Assembly: GCA_029449245.1 (NCBI GenBank)
Contig: JANATF010000006.1
Coordinates: 1,922,001 to 1,986,000 of the forward strand
Source of the DNA: Mortierella alpina
Taxonomy: Eukaryota > Mortierellomycota > Mortierellomycetes > Mortierellales > Mortierellaceae
Length of the DNA stretch: 64,000 nt
Reading direction: 5' to 3'
The notes below the pieces were generated by a model, which searched no databases, was not told the DNA's origin, and saw only the letters and a list, made by a program, of their open reading frames with translations. Position numbers and translations under genes: made by a program. Below, piece after piece: positions 1-11,415 of the stretch (positions are counted from its first letter, which is position 1; each line of letters opens with the position of its first letter).

Positions 1-715
1 TTTGTGTTCAGCTTTCTCTTTTTTTTTGCATTCTAGGAGATGGACCAAAGTTGCGCTTTGGTAGACACTCTGTCGTCTCGTTTTTTTGGTGAACCTGCTG
101 TCCAATGGTTCAGCACACGTTCCGGAAGGATTGGATGGCGGAGTAAACGCACACATATACAAAAATCAAAATTGGATCGAGGATGGTGCGGGGAATGATT
201 GTTCGCTGGATAAGGGAACCCTTTTTGTCGGTCAGTTAAACTCTTTTTGTTCTTTACTAGTGAGCAAGTTTGTCCATTGCGACCGAATCAGCCAAAGTGG
301 GATAACGATCAAAAAAAAAGTCAAAAAGAGAGTCGTAGAGAGAAAGAGAGCGAGAGAGAAGAGATCGGGCTTGAATTGTTCTCACCAAGAGATCCTCGCT
401 GGAGTGAGAGCGCAGATCTCTCAGTCTTGGCGTAACCTGCCGAGGCTGGGGTTGAAAACAACCGTCTCGCATACGCATACGCATAGCGTGTGAGTGCGAG
501 AAGAGTCGTGTGGTGTGTAAGGGCTGAAATGTGGTTTCTGTTCATCGAGCGTGTTATGATGACTGACTCCTTGATCAAGGAGAAAGGCTGCGTCAGGGAG
601 GATGCTCCGGCACAACAACAAGAAATGGCTTTTTTCATCCTCTTCCCAGTCTCCTCACCCTGAATAACTAACATGCATTGCTTGCCTTTCTACGTCATTT
701 AGAAGGACGCTCGTC
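1..715. other. Gene-poor leader upstream of the MYND gene
   Basis: No supportable gene. The stretch has purine-rich runs (about 310-365) and short overlapping ORFs on both strands without any recognisable domain. It probably holds the promoter and 5' UTR of the MYND-finger gene that starts at 716. Confidence 0.5.
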
Positions 716-3700
716 ATGATGGCCATTCAGACATCACAGCAAAGTCCGCAGGCAGAGGACAGGAGTCGTACGCGTCAGGACCTGGACGTTGATTCGCCTT
801 GTCACCGGACACGGGCTGAGGTCGAGGTTGGCGAGGCTAGTAAGGTACTCGCAGAGGGTATAGAGCAGACGCCATTGCCATACAGTAGTATCGGAGGAGA
901 CTCCTTCCGAGACAACAAGCCCAATTCCGCCCTCGACACCCAACGCCCGCAGATCGTCCAGCAGGGAGGGAGCTATAGTTTGGTTAGTGCACACGACAGC
1001 GACAGCGACAGCGGGACGACAACGAGTCCCGCAGCTCCTTGCTTTCCGATTCTCTTCTTGCCGCCGCAACCGGCCATATCGGAAGAGAATGAACTAGAAC
1101 ACCCGCACGAGCAGTCTGTCACACAGGTAAGAACAGGAAGGACCCGGGCACTTGAGGGTTTTATCGCTGGGTTTCTTCTTCGTATATGCTCCCTGCGAAC
1201 TGCTGCATGATCGCAGTTGATCAGAAAGCAGGACTCGGTAGCATGTTGTGTAACTTTGCACTGCACTGTTGCTCAGGTGCCATGCTGGCCGTGGCTCATG
1301 GTGTCATGACAGGCATCCCTATCGCATCTTGGTTCTCTCCGCCATCGTTCGTGTCTACGCTGATAGATAGGGCGCCCTCGCCCAAGGTGTCCAATCAGTG
1401 GTGCTCGATCTTGCATTGTGTTCCCCATGAGCATTTTTGCAGACGGCGCTCTTGATTGTCACAAGGAGACCCTTTTTGTATTTTTTCTGTATACATATAC
1501 ACATGCCGATGCTCACGCCTATGAAGATGTGTTATGCATGGCACATTGTTCCTGTTCTTCCTTTTGTTCTGTGGGGTGTGTGTGTGGGTGGGTGTGTGCC
1601 CCCTCCCTTTACCCTTTACCCTTTTACCCTTCGCTCGATCCCCCTCTGAATGGATGTTTAATGCGAGATATTGCCTGTGGCGAATAGGAGCAGTGCGCAC
1701 CGCGGTGTCCGCAAAGTCAGCGCCGAGAGCAGCCTGCCCACGGTCCCTCCGGTCGTCCACTTAATCGATTCCCGTTGGCGGAGAGCCACCGTCTGCAAGA
1801 ACACCAGGCCACAGTGGCTCAGCTTCAATCTCAGCAGCGCTCGATGCAATCGCCATCGCCATCGCCATCGATAATAATGCCGCAGAGGCGACAGGGCGCC
1901 GGCGACGACGATAATCATCACCAGCGGGGGGCGCAGGGGTGCCGCGGTGACACTGAGGGGATTGAGAGCAAGAGCAACAGCAACAGCAGCAGCAGCAGCA
2001 ACAACAATATCAGCAGCAGCAGCAGTAGCAACTCTAATTCCTCACACCCCGACTCTAGAAGTGTCTCGCTCTGTCCACGTTCGTACTCACGGGCACCGAC
2101 AGGGTCTGGCGCGGCCTTATCTCGGCCATCTTTTCTTGTCGCTCGCTCTCTCTCTTCCTGCTCTTTGTCCTCCACCTCGTCCTCGTCCTCGTCCTCGCTC
2201 GCTCCCTCCTCCCGCTCCACCTCGCCGTTCTTCTCTCCCTCCTCCGCCTACTCGTACATCTCGCCAGCACTCCCCTCTCCCCTCTTCTATACCCGCAGAC
2301 GCTCTGCTGCTCGCACCTCCTTCCCCTTTCCGTCCTTCTCGCTCTCGTCTCCCGCCTCAACGAAGGACGACCCCCCTCGCTCTCTTCCTCTTCCCCCTAC
2401 TCCCACACCACACCACCCAGCCCGTCTCCGTCAAAAGTCCGTCCCCAACCTCTCCGGCTCGACTCTCACTCCCCGACCCACACTCTCCCGCTCACCTTCA
2501 CTCTCGTTGCTGTCTTTCTGGGGGTCCCTTGCCTCGCCAAACCACGGAGAAACGACTACCAGCACCACCTTCTCGTGTGCATACCCGCAACCTTTCCTCT
2601 CCGTCCCTTCCGCCTCGCCTTCAGAGAACCGACTCTCGCCCGTTAACCGGATAGCCAACACGAGCACCAGCCTTCTCCGCAACCTCGACTCTCTCTCCGC
2701 CCAGCAGACCTCGCCCGATTCTGATATGACCCGACAACGTTCCATGTCAACCTCGTCGCTGGGGACACTAGCCAAGTCACCGTCGTCGCTTACAGCATCG
2801 CTCTCGGCCTCTGTGGCATTGTATGACAGCCATCAGCCACCCAAGACCCTGCAGGATATCCTGCTCCTGGCTCAGTCACACTATATCTCTCACCGCTATG
2901 TCCCAGCGTTGACACTTTATCGACTGGCAGCAGAGAAGCATAATTCATTGCCGGCCTGCTGCTCACTGTACGCACTTTACACTTCCACGGTCAAGACCCC
3001 AGGATTGGTTCGGAGCGACACCAAGGCGACGGAGGTTTTGATCCATGCGCTTCGGATCTGGATAGCAAGACGATGGTCCAGTTCCTTTTCGAGTTTGGAC
3101 GGCCATAATAGCTCGATGAGGTCCAAGACTCGGGACAACCATGCAGAGCTGGAGGAATACTTTGCACACCCACGAAGTGCGTCTAGTCAACCAAAGTTTG
3201 CACGGTCGTCAGCAAAAAGCAACAACACTGGAGTATCTATACCCATATCGAGTAGAAGGGACTCGGCTTCTAGAACGATCGTCGCAGAGTCTATTGAGAG
3301 CGAATACCGTCGTCCAGAGCTGAGGAATCAAGTGGATGGATCAGAGTCTGAAGACAGCGAATCTGGAAGCGATGACGAGGACGACGAAGACGACGAAGAC
3401 GACGATAGTGAAGAGGACGACTGCGACAGCGAGTGTGAGGAATGCCAAGACTGCGACGGCGGTTGTGAACATTGCGAAGATAGCGAGGAGGAGGAGGAAG
3501 ACGAGGAGCAAGCCAAGGAGGAAGAGGCTCGTCGGATAGGCCTGGCCACGATGGAAATCGAGGATATCGTACAGAAACTCTGCTCCATGATCCAAAGAGG
3601 CGTTCTGGGCCTGGATGAGGCCATTGTAGTGGAGGCTATCAGCATGGTTCGGAAAATCGAGCGTGGGCTCAGCAAGGATGGAGAGGCTTGGCAGGCACAA

Positions 3701-5158
3701 ATGGCGAAATCCAAATCACTCTTCGAGTCGTCGCTGTCGGGAGGCAAGACCGAGGGCGAGGGTGGCAGTGGTTCAAGCGGGACGGCCGCGGGTCTGTTGC
3801 TGACACAGAGCATCGATCTGTCCTTCCTCAACTTGACACCAGAAAGCACCTCGCCCTTGTCACAGGTTCGGCCCGTGGACCTCTCGAGTCAGAAGCGCGC
3901 AAAGGCTGCTGCTACCACCAGGACGTCCTCCAACAGCCACCCTGTGAATGTTGCCATTTCAAGGCTGTCTATAGGAGAGCAGGAAGCCGACCAGGCTATC
4001 TGTCGAGCCATGCGGATCAGGATCTTGTTCACTCTTGGCTGGGTGCATCAGCAGAGAGGCGAATACCATTGGGGTGCCCAGGCCTTTGGAGTGTGCAGTG
4101 AGGTGACACCGCCCACTGGAAAGCGGCTTTTGATCTCGTTGCAGCAGCAGGCCACCGTTCAAAAGTGGACGTGTTTGGCCTTTGAAAAGAAGGCCCAGGA
4201 ACAGCAGGCTCAAGCGGATGAGTATCGTCAGCGAGCTCTCGTGGAGCAGCAGCAGAATCCTGAGCGGATACCCTCGCCACCATCCTCGACGCAACAACAG
4301 GGACAGCAGCAGCGACCACAGCCACGGAAACTGACTGCGTCCCTCAGCAACACCTCATCAGAGGTCTCTACGGCAGCCCATAATCATGCTGATATTTCGA
4401 GTCCATCCTCCTACTCCAGCTCAGAGTCTGCAGCCGTCTCGATCCGGGGCGGTCAAGCTGGAACGACAATTTCGAGTCTTTCAGCGGCCATGTGGAGCTC
4501 TGGTTTGTTCAAGTCCAGTACAACTCCTTCCGAGGCCTCGATCCCAACAACGCCAGCGTTGAGGACCACAGCTGCGGTGGTAGAAAAACCAGCGTCGCCT
4601 GCAGGGACTCTTTCCTCCGTACAATCCGACCCGACCTCTAAATCATCCACGGGCCGACAATTGCATCGCAGCAAGAGCGTCTCCCTGGGTCTCAAGATCA
4701 ACACGTTGAACAGCCGTGAGGCACCGCAGGAGACCAGCAAGGAGAAGGAACCTCATCACCATCAGCATCACCACCCTCGTGCACAACACCGCTCCAAGGG
4801 TCATCATCATCAGCATGCGCAAGGAGCATCCGCATCCGCAGCAGCCGTCGCGGCGGCAGTGCTGACCATGACCATGTCGGACCATCAAAAGAAGGTCGTC
4901 AAGTGCGGCCACTGCGGTCAGAAACGGATCCTGATGCCACTGTGTGTGTGCAAAAAAGTACGGTACTGCAATCGGGAGTGCCGGATTGCGGATCTGGAAG
5001 CCCACCGCAAGACGGGGTGTCATGCTGCGTTGATGAGCACGAGCGGTGGAAGTATTGATACCAGTAGCAGCGGTAGTGGTTCTGTGGCGACGTCAGCGGC
5101 AGCGGCAGCGGCAGCGGCAGCGGTTGGACTAGCGGCGGGACCGGGCGTGTCGATGTAG
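716..5158 (+). CDS. MYND zinc-finger protein, large and disordered
   Basis: Two-exon model: 716-1126 and 1721-5158, phase 0 at the junction, about 1282 aa. The ATG at 716 opens a 137-codon exon ending at a clear GTAAGA donor; the acceptor at 1720 keeps the long frame open. An extra internal exon in the 594-nt intron cannot be excluded. The N-terminal half is Ser/Pro-rich and disordered. A helical Sel1/TPR-like stretch follows (TLQDILLLAQSHYIS, about DNA 2850-3060), then a very acidic segment with a tight Cys cluster (3334-3530), another helical stretch (ICRAMRIRILFTLGWVHQQRG, about 4000-4200), and Gln- and His-rich linkers. A C-terminal MYND finger occupies about residues 1199-1237 with the expected CxxC, CxC, YCxxxC and HxxxC ligand pattern. 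MYND fingers normally bind proline-rich peptides. The specific function is unknown; the domain call is firm and the N-terminus less so. Confidence 0.8.
1127..1720 (+). other. Intron of the MYND gene (594 nt)
   Basis: Bounded by CAG/GTAAGAA and GTCAG/CGC. It is much longer than most introns in the window (about 75-190 nt) and contains other plausible AG sites, for example near 1442, so a skipped or alternative exon may be present. Confidence 0.5.
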
Positions 5159-5428
5159 TATTTGTTACATACGCTTGCTCTCGTTCTATTTCGACCATTT
5201 TCTCCTTTCTTTGTTTCTACTGCTACCTTTTTGCTTTTACCGTAGGTCATTGTACATAGCCAGATATATTCCGCAAAAATAGCAAAGCGAGGAGAAAAAA
5301 AACAATGAGTTGAGTGTACAGTACTGCGGTACGTTTGAAATGGAAAGACGATGATGCTATGGCTATAGCTGTGTTAGCGGTATCTCGTAGCATGAAGAAC
5401 TTCGGAAAAAACATGGTCTATGCTGATT
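5159..5428. other. Convergent intergenic spacer
   Basis: A/T-rich spacer between the stop of the MYND gene and the stop of the RS-tailed gene on the opposite strand. It presumably carries both 3' UTRs; no gene is seen. Confidence 0.6.
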
Positions 5429-6931
5429 TCAACCTCTGTTGCTCCTGTACCTGTGTACGCTCTTGTTACGGTGTGTGCTCCTGCTCCTGTAAGTGCTCCT
5501 ATGGCTGTGTGTGCTCCGGTTCCTGTGCTTACCCCTGCCCCTATCCCTACTGCTATCCCTGCTCCTACTCCTACTCTTACTCCTTTCTCTGCTCCAATCC
5601 CTACCCTTGCTCCTGCCCCTGGTCCTGCCTCGGCTCATGTCCCTGTTGTAGTACCGCCTACGACCAGGCTCAGAGGAGCGCTCGTCGTCGTCGTCGTCGT
5701 CTCGGTCGCGGTCGCAGTCCAGGGTGTCGTGACCATAGTCGTTGCTGTGCGGTCTTAAGCTCAAAGATCTTTCAGCACGCTTGCATCGCTGAAGGACACG
5801 TTCATAATCCTCGCTCAGCACTCGAATCCTCTTGTAAGCATCCATTAAACGGTTCTCCACAAAGGCAAGACCCTTCTTGGTTTGACCGTGGGCAGCTCTC
5901 TCTTCATCGTGACGGGCGATCAAGCAATTCAACTCGGAGAGCGCCAGCTGCAAGAGTGTTTCTGGAGCGATGGTAATGGTGGTGGTGACACCATCACAAC
6001 GACTGTCGGAAATGCCAGCGGAATGTAGTGGCTCGCCATCGTCCGAATAAGCAATGCGACGACAGCCTGTGAACCTGTGCAGTTGCGGTCTTGATGGGTT
6101 AATTGCTTCAGGGGAAGGGCGACGACGGCTGCAGTACTGTGTATTGGTGACTGATCCAGGGTCACTCGTGGCGTTGGAGTGCGGGTAACTTCTGGCGTTG
6201 GATCCGACGTTGACGGCATTGATCAATTGCCGGAGGTCCTCGACTTGTTCCTTGAACCCACTACTGTGGTTATTGTCTCTCTTCTCGTCGAGGGCTGGAG
6301 GGTCGCCTCTAGAAGAACGCGTGGAGGTCCAACGTTCATTGTTGTGGTGGTGGTATCTGTTGAAAGATCTGATTTGATAATGATGATGAAGATCGTTGGA
6401 CCTGTTGTTGGTGCGGTATCGCTTGGTAAATATTTCTCCACTATCGGTCTCCTTGGTGTTGGGGTTGTTTCTGCGGTCGATCCAGGGGCGCTTTCGTCCA
6501 TGGTGGCTGACTCCATTCGCACCGCCACCACCACCACCAATGCTGTAGGAGCTGCCGGTATGCGTGCCAGAAATGACAGGACTAGATCTAGGTGGGCTAA
6601 GTGGTGAAAGAGGCGGCGGCATGGGGTTGTTGCTTGTGACACCTTCCTCATCCATCTGGACCGCACTTTCCACCATATCCTCGTCCTCATTCATGTAATG
6701 GTCTTCGTCTTCTTCGTCTTGGCCATCAAAGTACGAGTCATGGATCTCGATGGTATCTTCGTATTCTGTCTTGTTCTGCGAGAACTGAGAGTGCTGTGAC
6801 AACGTAGATAGAGGGTAATCGTGGCAGTGCTCTTGCTCCTGCTCAATGGTCAACCAAGCTGTATCCTGAATATTGCGGGTCTGTACGCGTGGTGATGCAT
6901 TGAGACTGCTACTGTTGTGGGTCAAAGTCAT
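5429..6931 (-). CDS. Hypothetical protein with a central helix and RS/RD-rich tail
   Basis: Start chosen at the ATG at 6931 (MTLTHNSS, A at -3). The frame stays open further upstream but only from a TTG codon. The product is about 500 aa. The N-terminal half is acidic and disordered (EDEDEDMVES-type runs, poly-Gly, His-rich). A predicted coiled-coil or helical segment lies at about residues 323-387 (ALSELNCLIARHDEERAAHG and following). The C-terminal 100 residues are Arg/Ser/Asp/His-rich with SRSRSR, SRER and HRSTHR repeats, like the RS domains of splicing or nuclear-speckle proteins. The plus strand over the tail is an imperfect CTCCTACTCCTA-like repeat that is simply the RS code read backwards. 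No family is recognised, and a role in RNA processing is only inferred from composition. It converges with the MYND gene. Confidence 0.6.
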   Translation of the reverse strand: MTLTHNSSSLNASPRVQTRNIQDTAWLTIEQEQEHCHDYPLSTLSQHSQFSQNKTEYEDTIEIHDSYFDGQDEEDEDHYMNEDEDMVESAVQMDEEGVTSNNPMPPPLSPLSPPRSSPVISGTHTGSSYSIGGGGGGANGVSHHGRKRPWIDRRNNPNTKETDSGEIFTKRYRTNNRSNDLHHHYQIRSFNRYHHHNNERWTSTRSSRGDPPALDEKRDNNHSSGFKEQVEDLRQLINAVNVGSNARSYPHSNATSDPGSVTNTQYCSRRRPSPEAINPSRPQLHRFTGCRRIAYSDDGEPLHSAGISDSRCDGVTTTITIAPETLLQLALSELNCLIARHDEERAAHGQTKKGLAFVENRLMDAYKRIRVLSEDYERVLQRCKRAERSLSLRPHSNDYGHDTLDCDRDRDDDDDDERSSEPGRRRYYNRDMSRGRTRGRSKGRDWSRERSKSRSRSRDSSRDRGRGKHRNRSTHSHRSTYRSRSTHRNKSVHRYRSNRG

Positions 6932-7329
6932 CTTGTGGATATGCTTGGAATACTGGCTCTCTGTTAGAACGACTGAACGAGAACTATCTGCACCAGAGAT
7001 GATTTTGGCGAGGTTGAATGAAAGTTTGCCTAGCCTACAGCGATGCTCGGCAAGGACAGTGAAGAGTGTACTGAGGATCAAGGATAAGGGAGACCCATCT
7101 GCCTCGGCAAGGAGCCGAAGATGGCAATATCACAGACTTTCTTGTTTTCGTTGAGCCACGCCAATGTGAACGCGTCAAATCGCAAGCAGATCGCAGGTCT
7201 TGAGTGATCGCAGTTGATTGCATCGCAAAGCGCGCAGATCTCAAGGAAACCAACCTTGGTAAGAGTCGATCAAGAACGCAAAGAGGACAAAGATGAGAGA
7301 CGAAGCCAGATACATTGCCTTGAGCAGGC

Positions 7330-7335
7330 TATAAA
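7330..7335 (+). promoter_or_regulatory. TATA box of the secreted-protein gene
   Basis: TATAAA about 100 bp before the ATG at 7431, followed by a C/T-rich leader and an AATCAAC context before the ATG. This is typical of a highly expressed fungal gene. Confidence 0.6.
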
Positions 7336-7430
7336 GTGGTCTCAACCTCCCCCCTCCCTCAGTCTTTCGACCACCCACAGCCTGTCAGCCTCACAAACAT
7401 TCAAGTACTCCAAAAGATCTCTCAATCAAC

Positions 7431-8339
7431 ATGACCGGCTCTATCCTCAAGCTCACTTCAGTGGCCCTTATTCTGACTTGCGTCATCCACGCTGTTCCCC
7501 TGCGCAGTGGTTGCGTCGGCGATGCATGCCACCAGGCTGCGAGCTCCGGTAGTGTCAGTCTCGGTTCGAGCACCAGTATCGTCCCTGTGACCGAAGTGAC
7601 CCCTATCACCCGCTATCAACCCATCATCCAGTCTTATGCACCCGTCGTCCAGTCCGGGTGTCCAGAAGGCAGTCTTCTGTCCGAGTTCCGCAACCCCTTA
7701 GAAGATTCTCGCTTCATGTCTCTCCGCCAAGGCCCTGCAGAGGAGATGATGATGAGGAGTTCCTCTCGACTCCGTGGCGCCATGACCACCGGTGGCACCT
7801 TCAACCGCTTTGCAAAACGCGCCAAGGTCTCACCCGAGGAATGCATCCCCTCCGCCACACAGACATGCGAGCAAACGATTCCCGGAAGCACCACCGACAT
7901 GGGTTCGGACGTGACTGCAACTCCTTCCAATGTCGTTCTCCCCTCGACCGTCTATCAGGGTCACGTTCAGTCCAAAGGCCCCGAGATCGAGGCCGCTGCT
8001 GCAGAGTACAAGCACTTGTCTCAGTCTAATGTGAACGTGGCATCGGACACGCACGTTGAGCCGGTCACCAAGGTCTTCCCCGAGACCACGTACCAGCCTT
8101 CTGTCGAGCAAAAGGCCACGATGATCGAGGCAGATGTGCCCGAATATCAGAGTTTGGGTCGATCGTCCGTCTCGCTGGGATCGTCGGTCACGGTTCGACC
8201 TACCACGACTGTTGAGCCATTGACGGTCTTCCAGCCCAAGGTCAAAAGCTTGCCCTTTATCATTCATGACGAAGGATGTGCACCCGTGATCTACAGAGCT
8301 CCCAAGAAGATGTACAAGTCTGCTTGCCCTGATTGTTAA
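7431..8339 (+). CDS. Small secreted protein with four degenerate repeats
   Basis: Single-exon gene, 302 aa, good start context. Residues 1-21 form a classic signal peptide: short basic N-region, hydrophobic LTSVALILTCVIHA core, then a small residue before VPLRSGC. The mature protein begins with a Cys-containing segment and carries four copies of a unit of about 35-40 residues built on GSS/ASD, a TxVxPxT stretch and YQP/FQP (SLGSSTSIVPVTEVTPITRY, VTATPSNVVLPSTVYQ, THVEPVTKVFPETTYQ, VTVRPTTTVEPLTVFQ). It ends in a short Cys-containing tail (CAPVIYRAPKK to CPDC). No transmembrane segment or obvious GPI signal is seen. It is probably a cell-surface or extracellular structural protein, but I do not recognise the family. 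A TATA box lies upstream and AATAAA about 120 bp after the stop. Confidence 0.8.
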   Translation: MTGSILKLTSVALILTCVIHAVPLRSGCVGDACHQAASSGSVSLGSSTSIVPVTEVTPITRYQPIIQSYAPVVQSGCPEGSLLSEFRNPLEDSRFMSLRQGPAEEMMMRSSSRLRGAMTTGGTFNRFAKRAKVSPEECIPSATQTCEQTIPGSTTDMGSDVTATPSNVVLPSTVYQGHVQSKGPEIEAAAAEYKHLSQSNVNVASDTHVEPVTKVFPETTYQPSVEQKATMIEADVPEYQSLGRSSVSLGSSVTVRPTTTVEPLTVFQPKVKSLPFIIHDEGCAPVIYRAPKKMYKSACPDC

Positions 8340-11300
8340 GAGAAGGGCCTGGGAGGGGTCATTGTAGAATCGCAGTAGGATCACAGAGTGTCCGAAACTC
8401 TCTCTCTCTCTCTCTCTGCCTTTTTTTTTTTTTTTTGGCTCCATACCCTCTCTAAGCAAATAAAAAATCCACTTGCTGAGAAAGACTGAAGAAAAGACGT
8501 TTGTTTCCATGCACAGCTCCTTTTTTTTTTTGACGATTGACCATTGGGAATATAATTAGAAAGCGCTGGTCATCCTTTTGTAGTATCTCCTCGCGTCAAC
8601 GTCGTTCCGAAGGATTGAGCATAGACGATACGTCCAAAGAAATGACACTTGCGGGATCGTCTTAATATGTAGGCTCACAAGACAGTTCCATTTTGAGAGC
8701 ACTTTTTCTGAATCTTGCAGATTGCCACGCCATCGCGGCTGCTCCTCGAGCATACACATCCAGAACACACACACAGCACACTCACACACTGCATAATCGT
8801 GGTATAAATAAACAAGTTGGTTGTCGGTAACCAATGGTCATACCAGCCTGATGTTGCCTTCTTTGCTTGACCATTCACGCCTAGCGTTAATGAAGACAGT
8901 TGACAATCATAGATGTCGCTTTACTAGCCGTCTTGCTTTTCTTTTCCGATAGATCGTACTTCCTCGTTTTCTCTTTTTTCAGGCACGGGTGCCTGTACGA
9001 TCCGCTAAGACACCCCACTTTAATCGCATAAGCGGTCGGTGTAAAGATAGTAGACTATACATACCTCTGTCTAGGGCCGAAGCGCAAAAAAATGCCGCGC
9101 GCTGCTCATACAGCGACATTGAAAATAGAACCTTGAGAGTGAAAAACACCGCACCTTACCGAGGTTATCGAAATACAATAACTCCACGTTGGAACTTCTC
9201 CTGTGGTCCACACTTTGCCATTTGTTTCCAATCTCAGCAGAAAAACATTTTGCTTACCTTGGGCAGCCGTCGCCCTCTCCTTGAATGACCATGCAACAAC
9301 AGCTGAATACAATACCTACGCGGAAGAGGGGGAGGGGGAGGGGGAGAGAGGGACATAAAAAATGATCCACCTCACTTTCTCAAGAACCATAGAGCCAACT
9401 AGATTCTGAGCTATAGTTGAGCTCCGGCAGCAGATTCCAGAAATAATCGGGGAGGTGCGGGGGAGCATATTCCCAGAGTCGCAATGAGATTTGTTTTGGG
9501 TTATTGAGGGACCATATTGAGGGACCATCACCCCCTTGAGCGCCTCAAACGCGCGCTCGAAGGCGGCGATGTGCCATGGAAGCACGGGGCGCTGTAACAA
9601 GCCTTTGCATGGCCACGCATACGGGCGAGATTTTTTTCACTGCCGAATATGGTCATCTGCATCCATGCGCCCCCTCGCTGACAGTATCTGGGTCTTCATT
9701 GCTGTTGCAAGAAAACTCGTTTTACTTGCAAGTCCAAGACCAGCTCGTTATCGCCAGCTTACCCAGTGAGTTTCAGCAAAAGGAGTCGTTTCTGCTCATC
9801 TAAAGTCAGGATCCTCGTTCAGCGCGTTTTCTATGCTCAACCAACTCATTCTCCAGCGGTATTTTTAGACAAGATTTTAGCAGATTTGTTTTTTATTTTC
9901 CGAACAAGCGACCAATTGCTGGCCCCACGCGTTCTCCACCATATAGTTGTGGAAGAATGGATTCTTGGACAGACGCACCAAAACTAAAGCAGCGGTGGCA
10001 ATGCGTCTCCAAAATAAGAAACGAAAATCAACAACAAGCACTTGATCGCAGGATGGAATAGGGATAGACAGCAGCCGTAGTGCTGTCTTCGCAAAGAATA
10101 TTCACTCGACTGAGCCGAATCGATCTAACGATTCCCTTGACCGATGTATCGTAATGGATTATAAAGCGCTATATCCTTCTCTCTCTCTCAGATTTTGCTC
10201 GAGACTTATCGTGATGCTCGGCAGTTGTCTCGCGTTGATTTCGAAGCACGATGAGGAGTTACCAACTTTTTTTGCATGGACAACAGGCAGACCATGGCAG
10301 TCAGCGCATCGATATGGCTGTCTCATGTTCGATTTAATAATAACAAAGAGCCGTAGAGCGGAGCAGCGACACAAAATAGCATGAGCGCTAGGACGAGAGC
10401 TGCTGACTATTGGACTGCTACAAACCCTTTTGGCCGAGTTGTCCGTTGGGAAGGGTCGATTGCCTTGGCCAAGGACCGAGAGATGCGAGACGCGCGTGTT
10501 GGCTCTGTGTTTTCCTTGCTGCAAAAAAGGTCCGCATGCAGCAAAAGGGAAAAAAGGTGAAATTACAGCCTCGAACCTTATCTGTCGAGATGGACGAACC
10601 CCTTTCCTCGCCTCAGCACTCGGGTGATTTGCTACACATAGTGGAGCTGGGAGTGTGTGTTGGTTAGCCTGGGGTACTTGTACATGTACTGTACGGGGAC
10701 ATGGATGTGAATGAGAGTTACACCACTCATAATGCACACTCTGGGGTGTGCTCTTTTTTGATGCTACACCCGTCTCAACTGCCTTTTGGATTCTTTTTTT
10801 TTTTTTTGTTGGCTCTCATCATCCCTCGACATCATCTTCCACTTTCATCTTCTCTCCTTCTCCTTCTCTTTCTCTCTCGTTCTCTGTCTCTTCCTTCCGC
10901 TAATCTTATTGTGCCATAATTCCTCCATCCCACGGTCCCGCCCCATCCCACTTCGCCTCTTTTCTAGCACTTTACCATTGCCATCAAGTCTATTTATATT
11001 TTATTTGTTCTCTGTGTTCATCCATTTCTTTTTTTTTTCCTATAGCATAATCTCGTTTTCTCATCTAGCATCCCACCTCGCCACCTTCTTTCTTTCCCGC
11101 TCTCCTCTTCATCTCCACGAATCCAAGAAAAAGAAGAAAAAGAAAGACCGAGACCTTTTGACTCCCGCCAGTCGTTGTCCTTTGTTCCTGACTTAGCCCT
11201 CTCCTCCTTTGTGCTCGCGGTTTCTCCTTTGATTTCTCTGAAACAAGACTGTCAGTCAAGGCACGTAGTTGACAAAAAAGTACATCATACGCTAAAGCAA

Positions 11301-11415
11301 ACAAAAAAGATACCCACCCCGCCTAGTACACCAACTCCCTGAAGGATAGTCACCCGCTACTCGTAATCCGGCCATACCCTCGACCTAGAGCCTGCACCCG
11401 CCCCCTCCTGCGATC
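8340..11415. other. Gene-poor intergenic region of 3.1 kb
   Basis: No gene is supported. Contents: an AATAAA-type signal near 8459 for the upstream gene, a CT microsatellite at about 8397-8418 followed by poly-T, a G-rich (GGGGGA)n patch at about 9328-9348, and a long pyrimidine-rich tract from about 10790 to 11150 that is probably promoter and 5' UTR of the chitin synthase gene. ORFs here (for example minus strand 10159-10737) lack recognisable domains. Confidence 0.6.
8397..8418. repeat. CT dinucleotide microsatellite
   Basis: About ten CT units, followed by a run of about 16 T residues at 8423-8438, in the 3' region of the secreted-protein gene. Confidence 0.9.

Noticed and set aside
5430-5640. 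Apparent CTCCTACTCCTA minisatellite
   Set aside because: It is the reverse complement of the coding sequence for the RS-rich tail of the minus-strand gene, so the repetition reflects the protein.
10159-10737. 192-codon minus-strand ORF in the gene-poor interval
   Set aside because: No recognisable domain, mixed low-quality composition, and it lies in DNA with overlapping ORFs on both strands.
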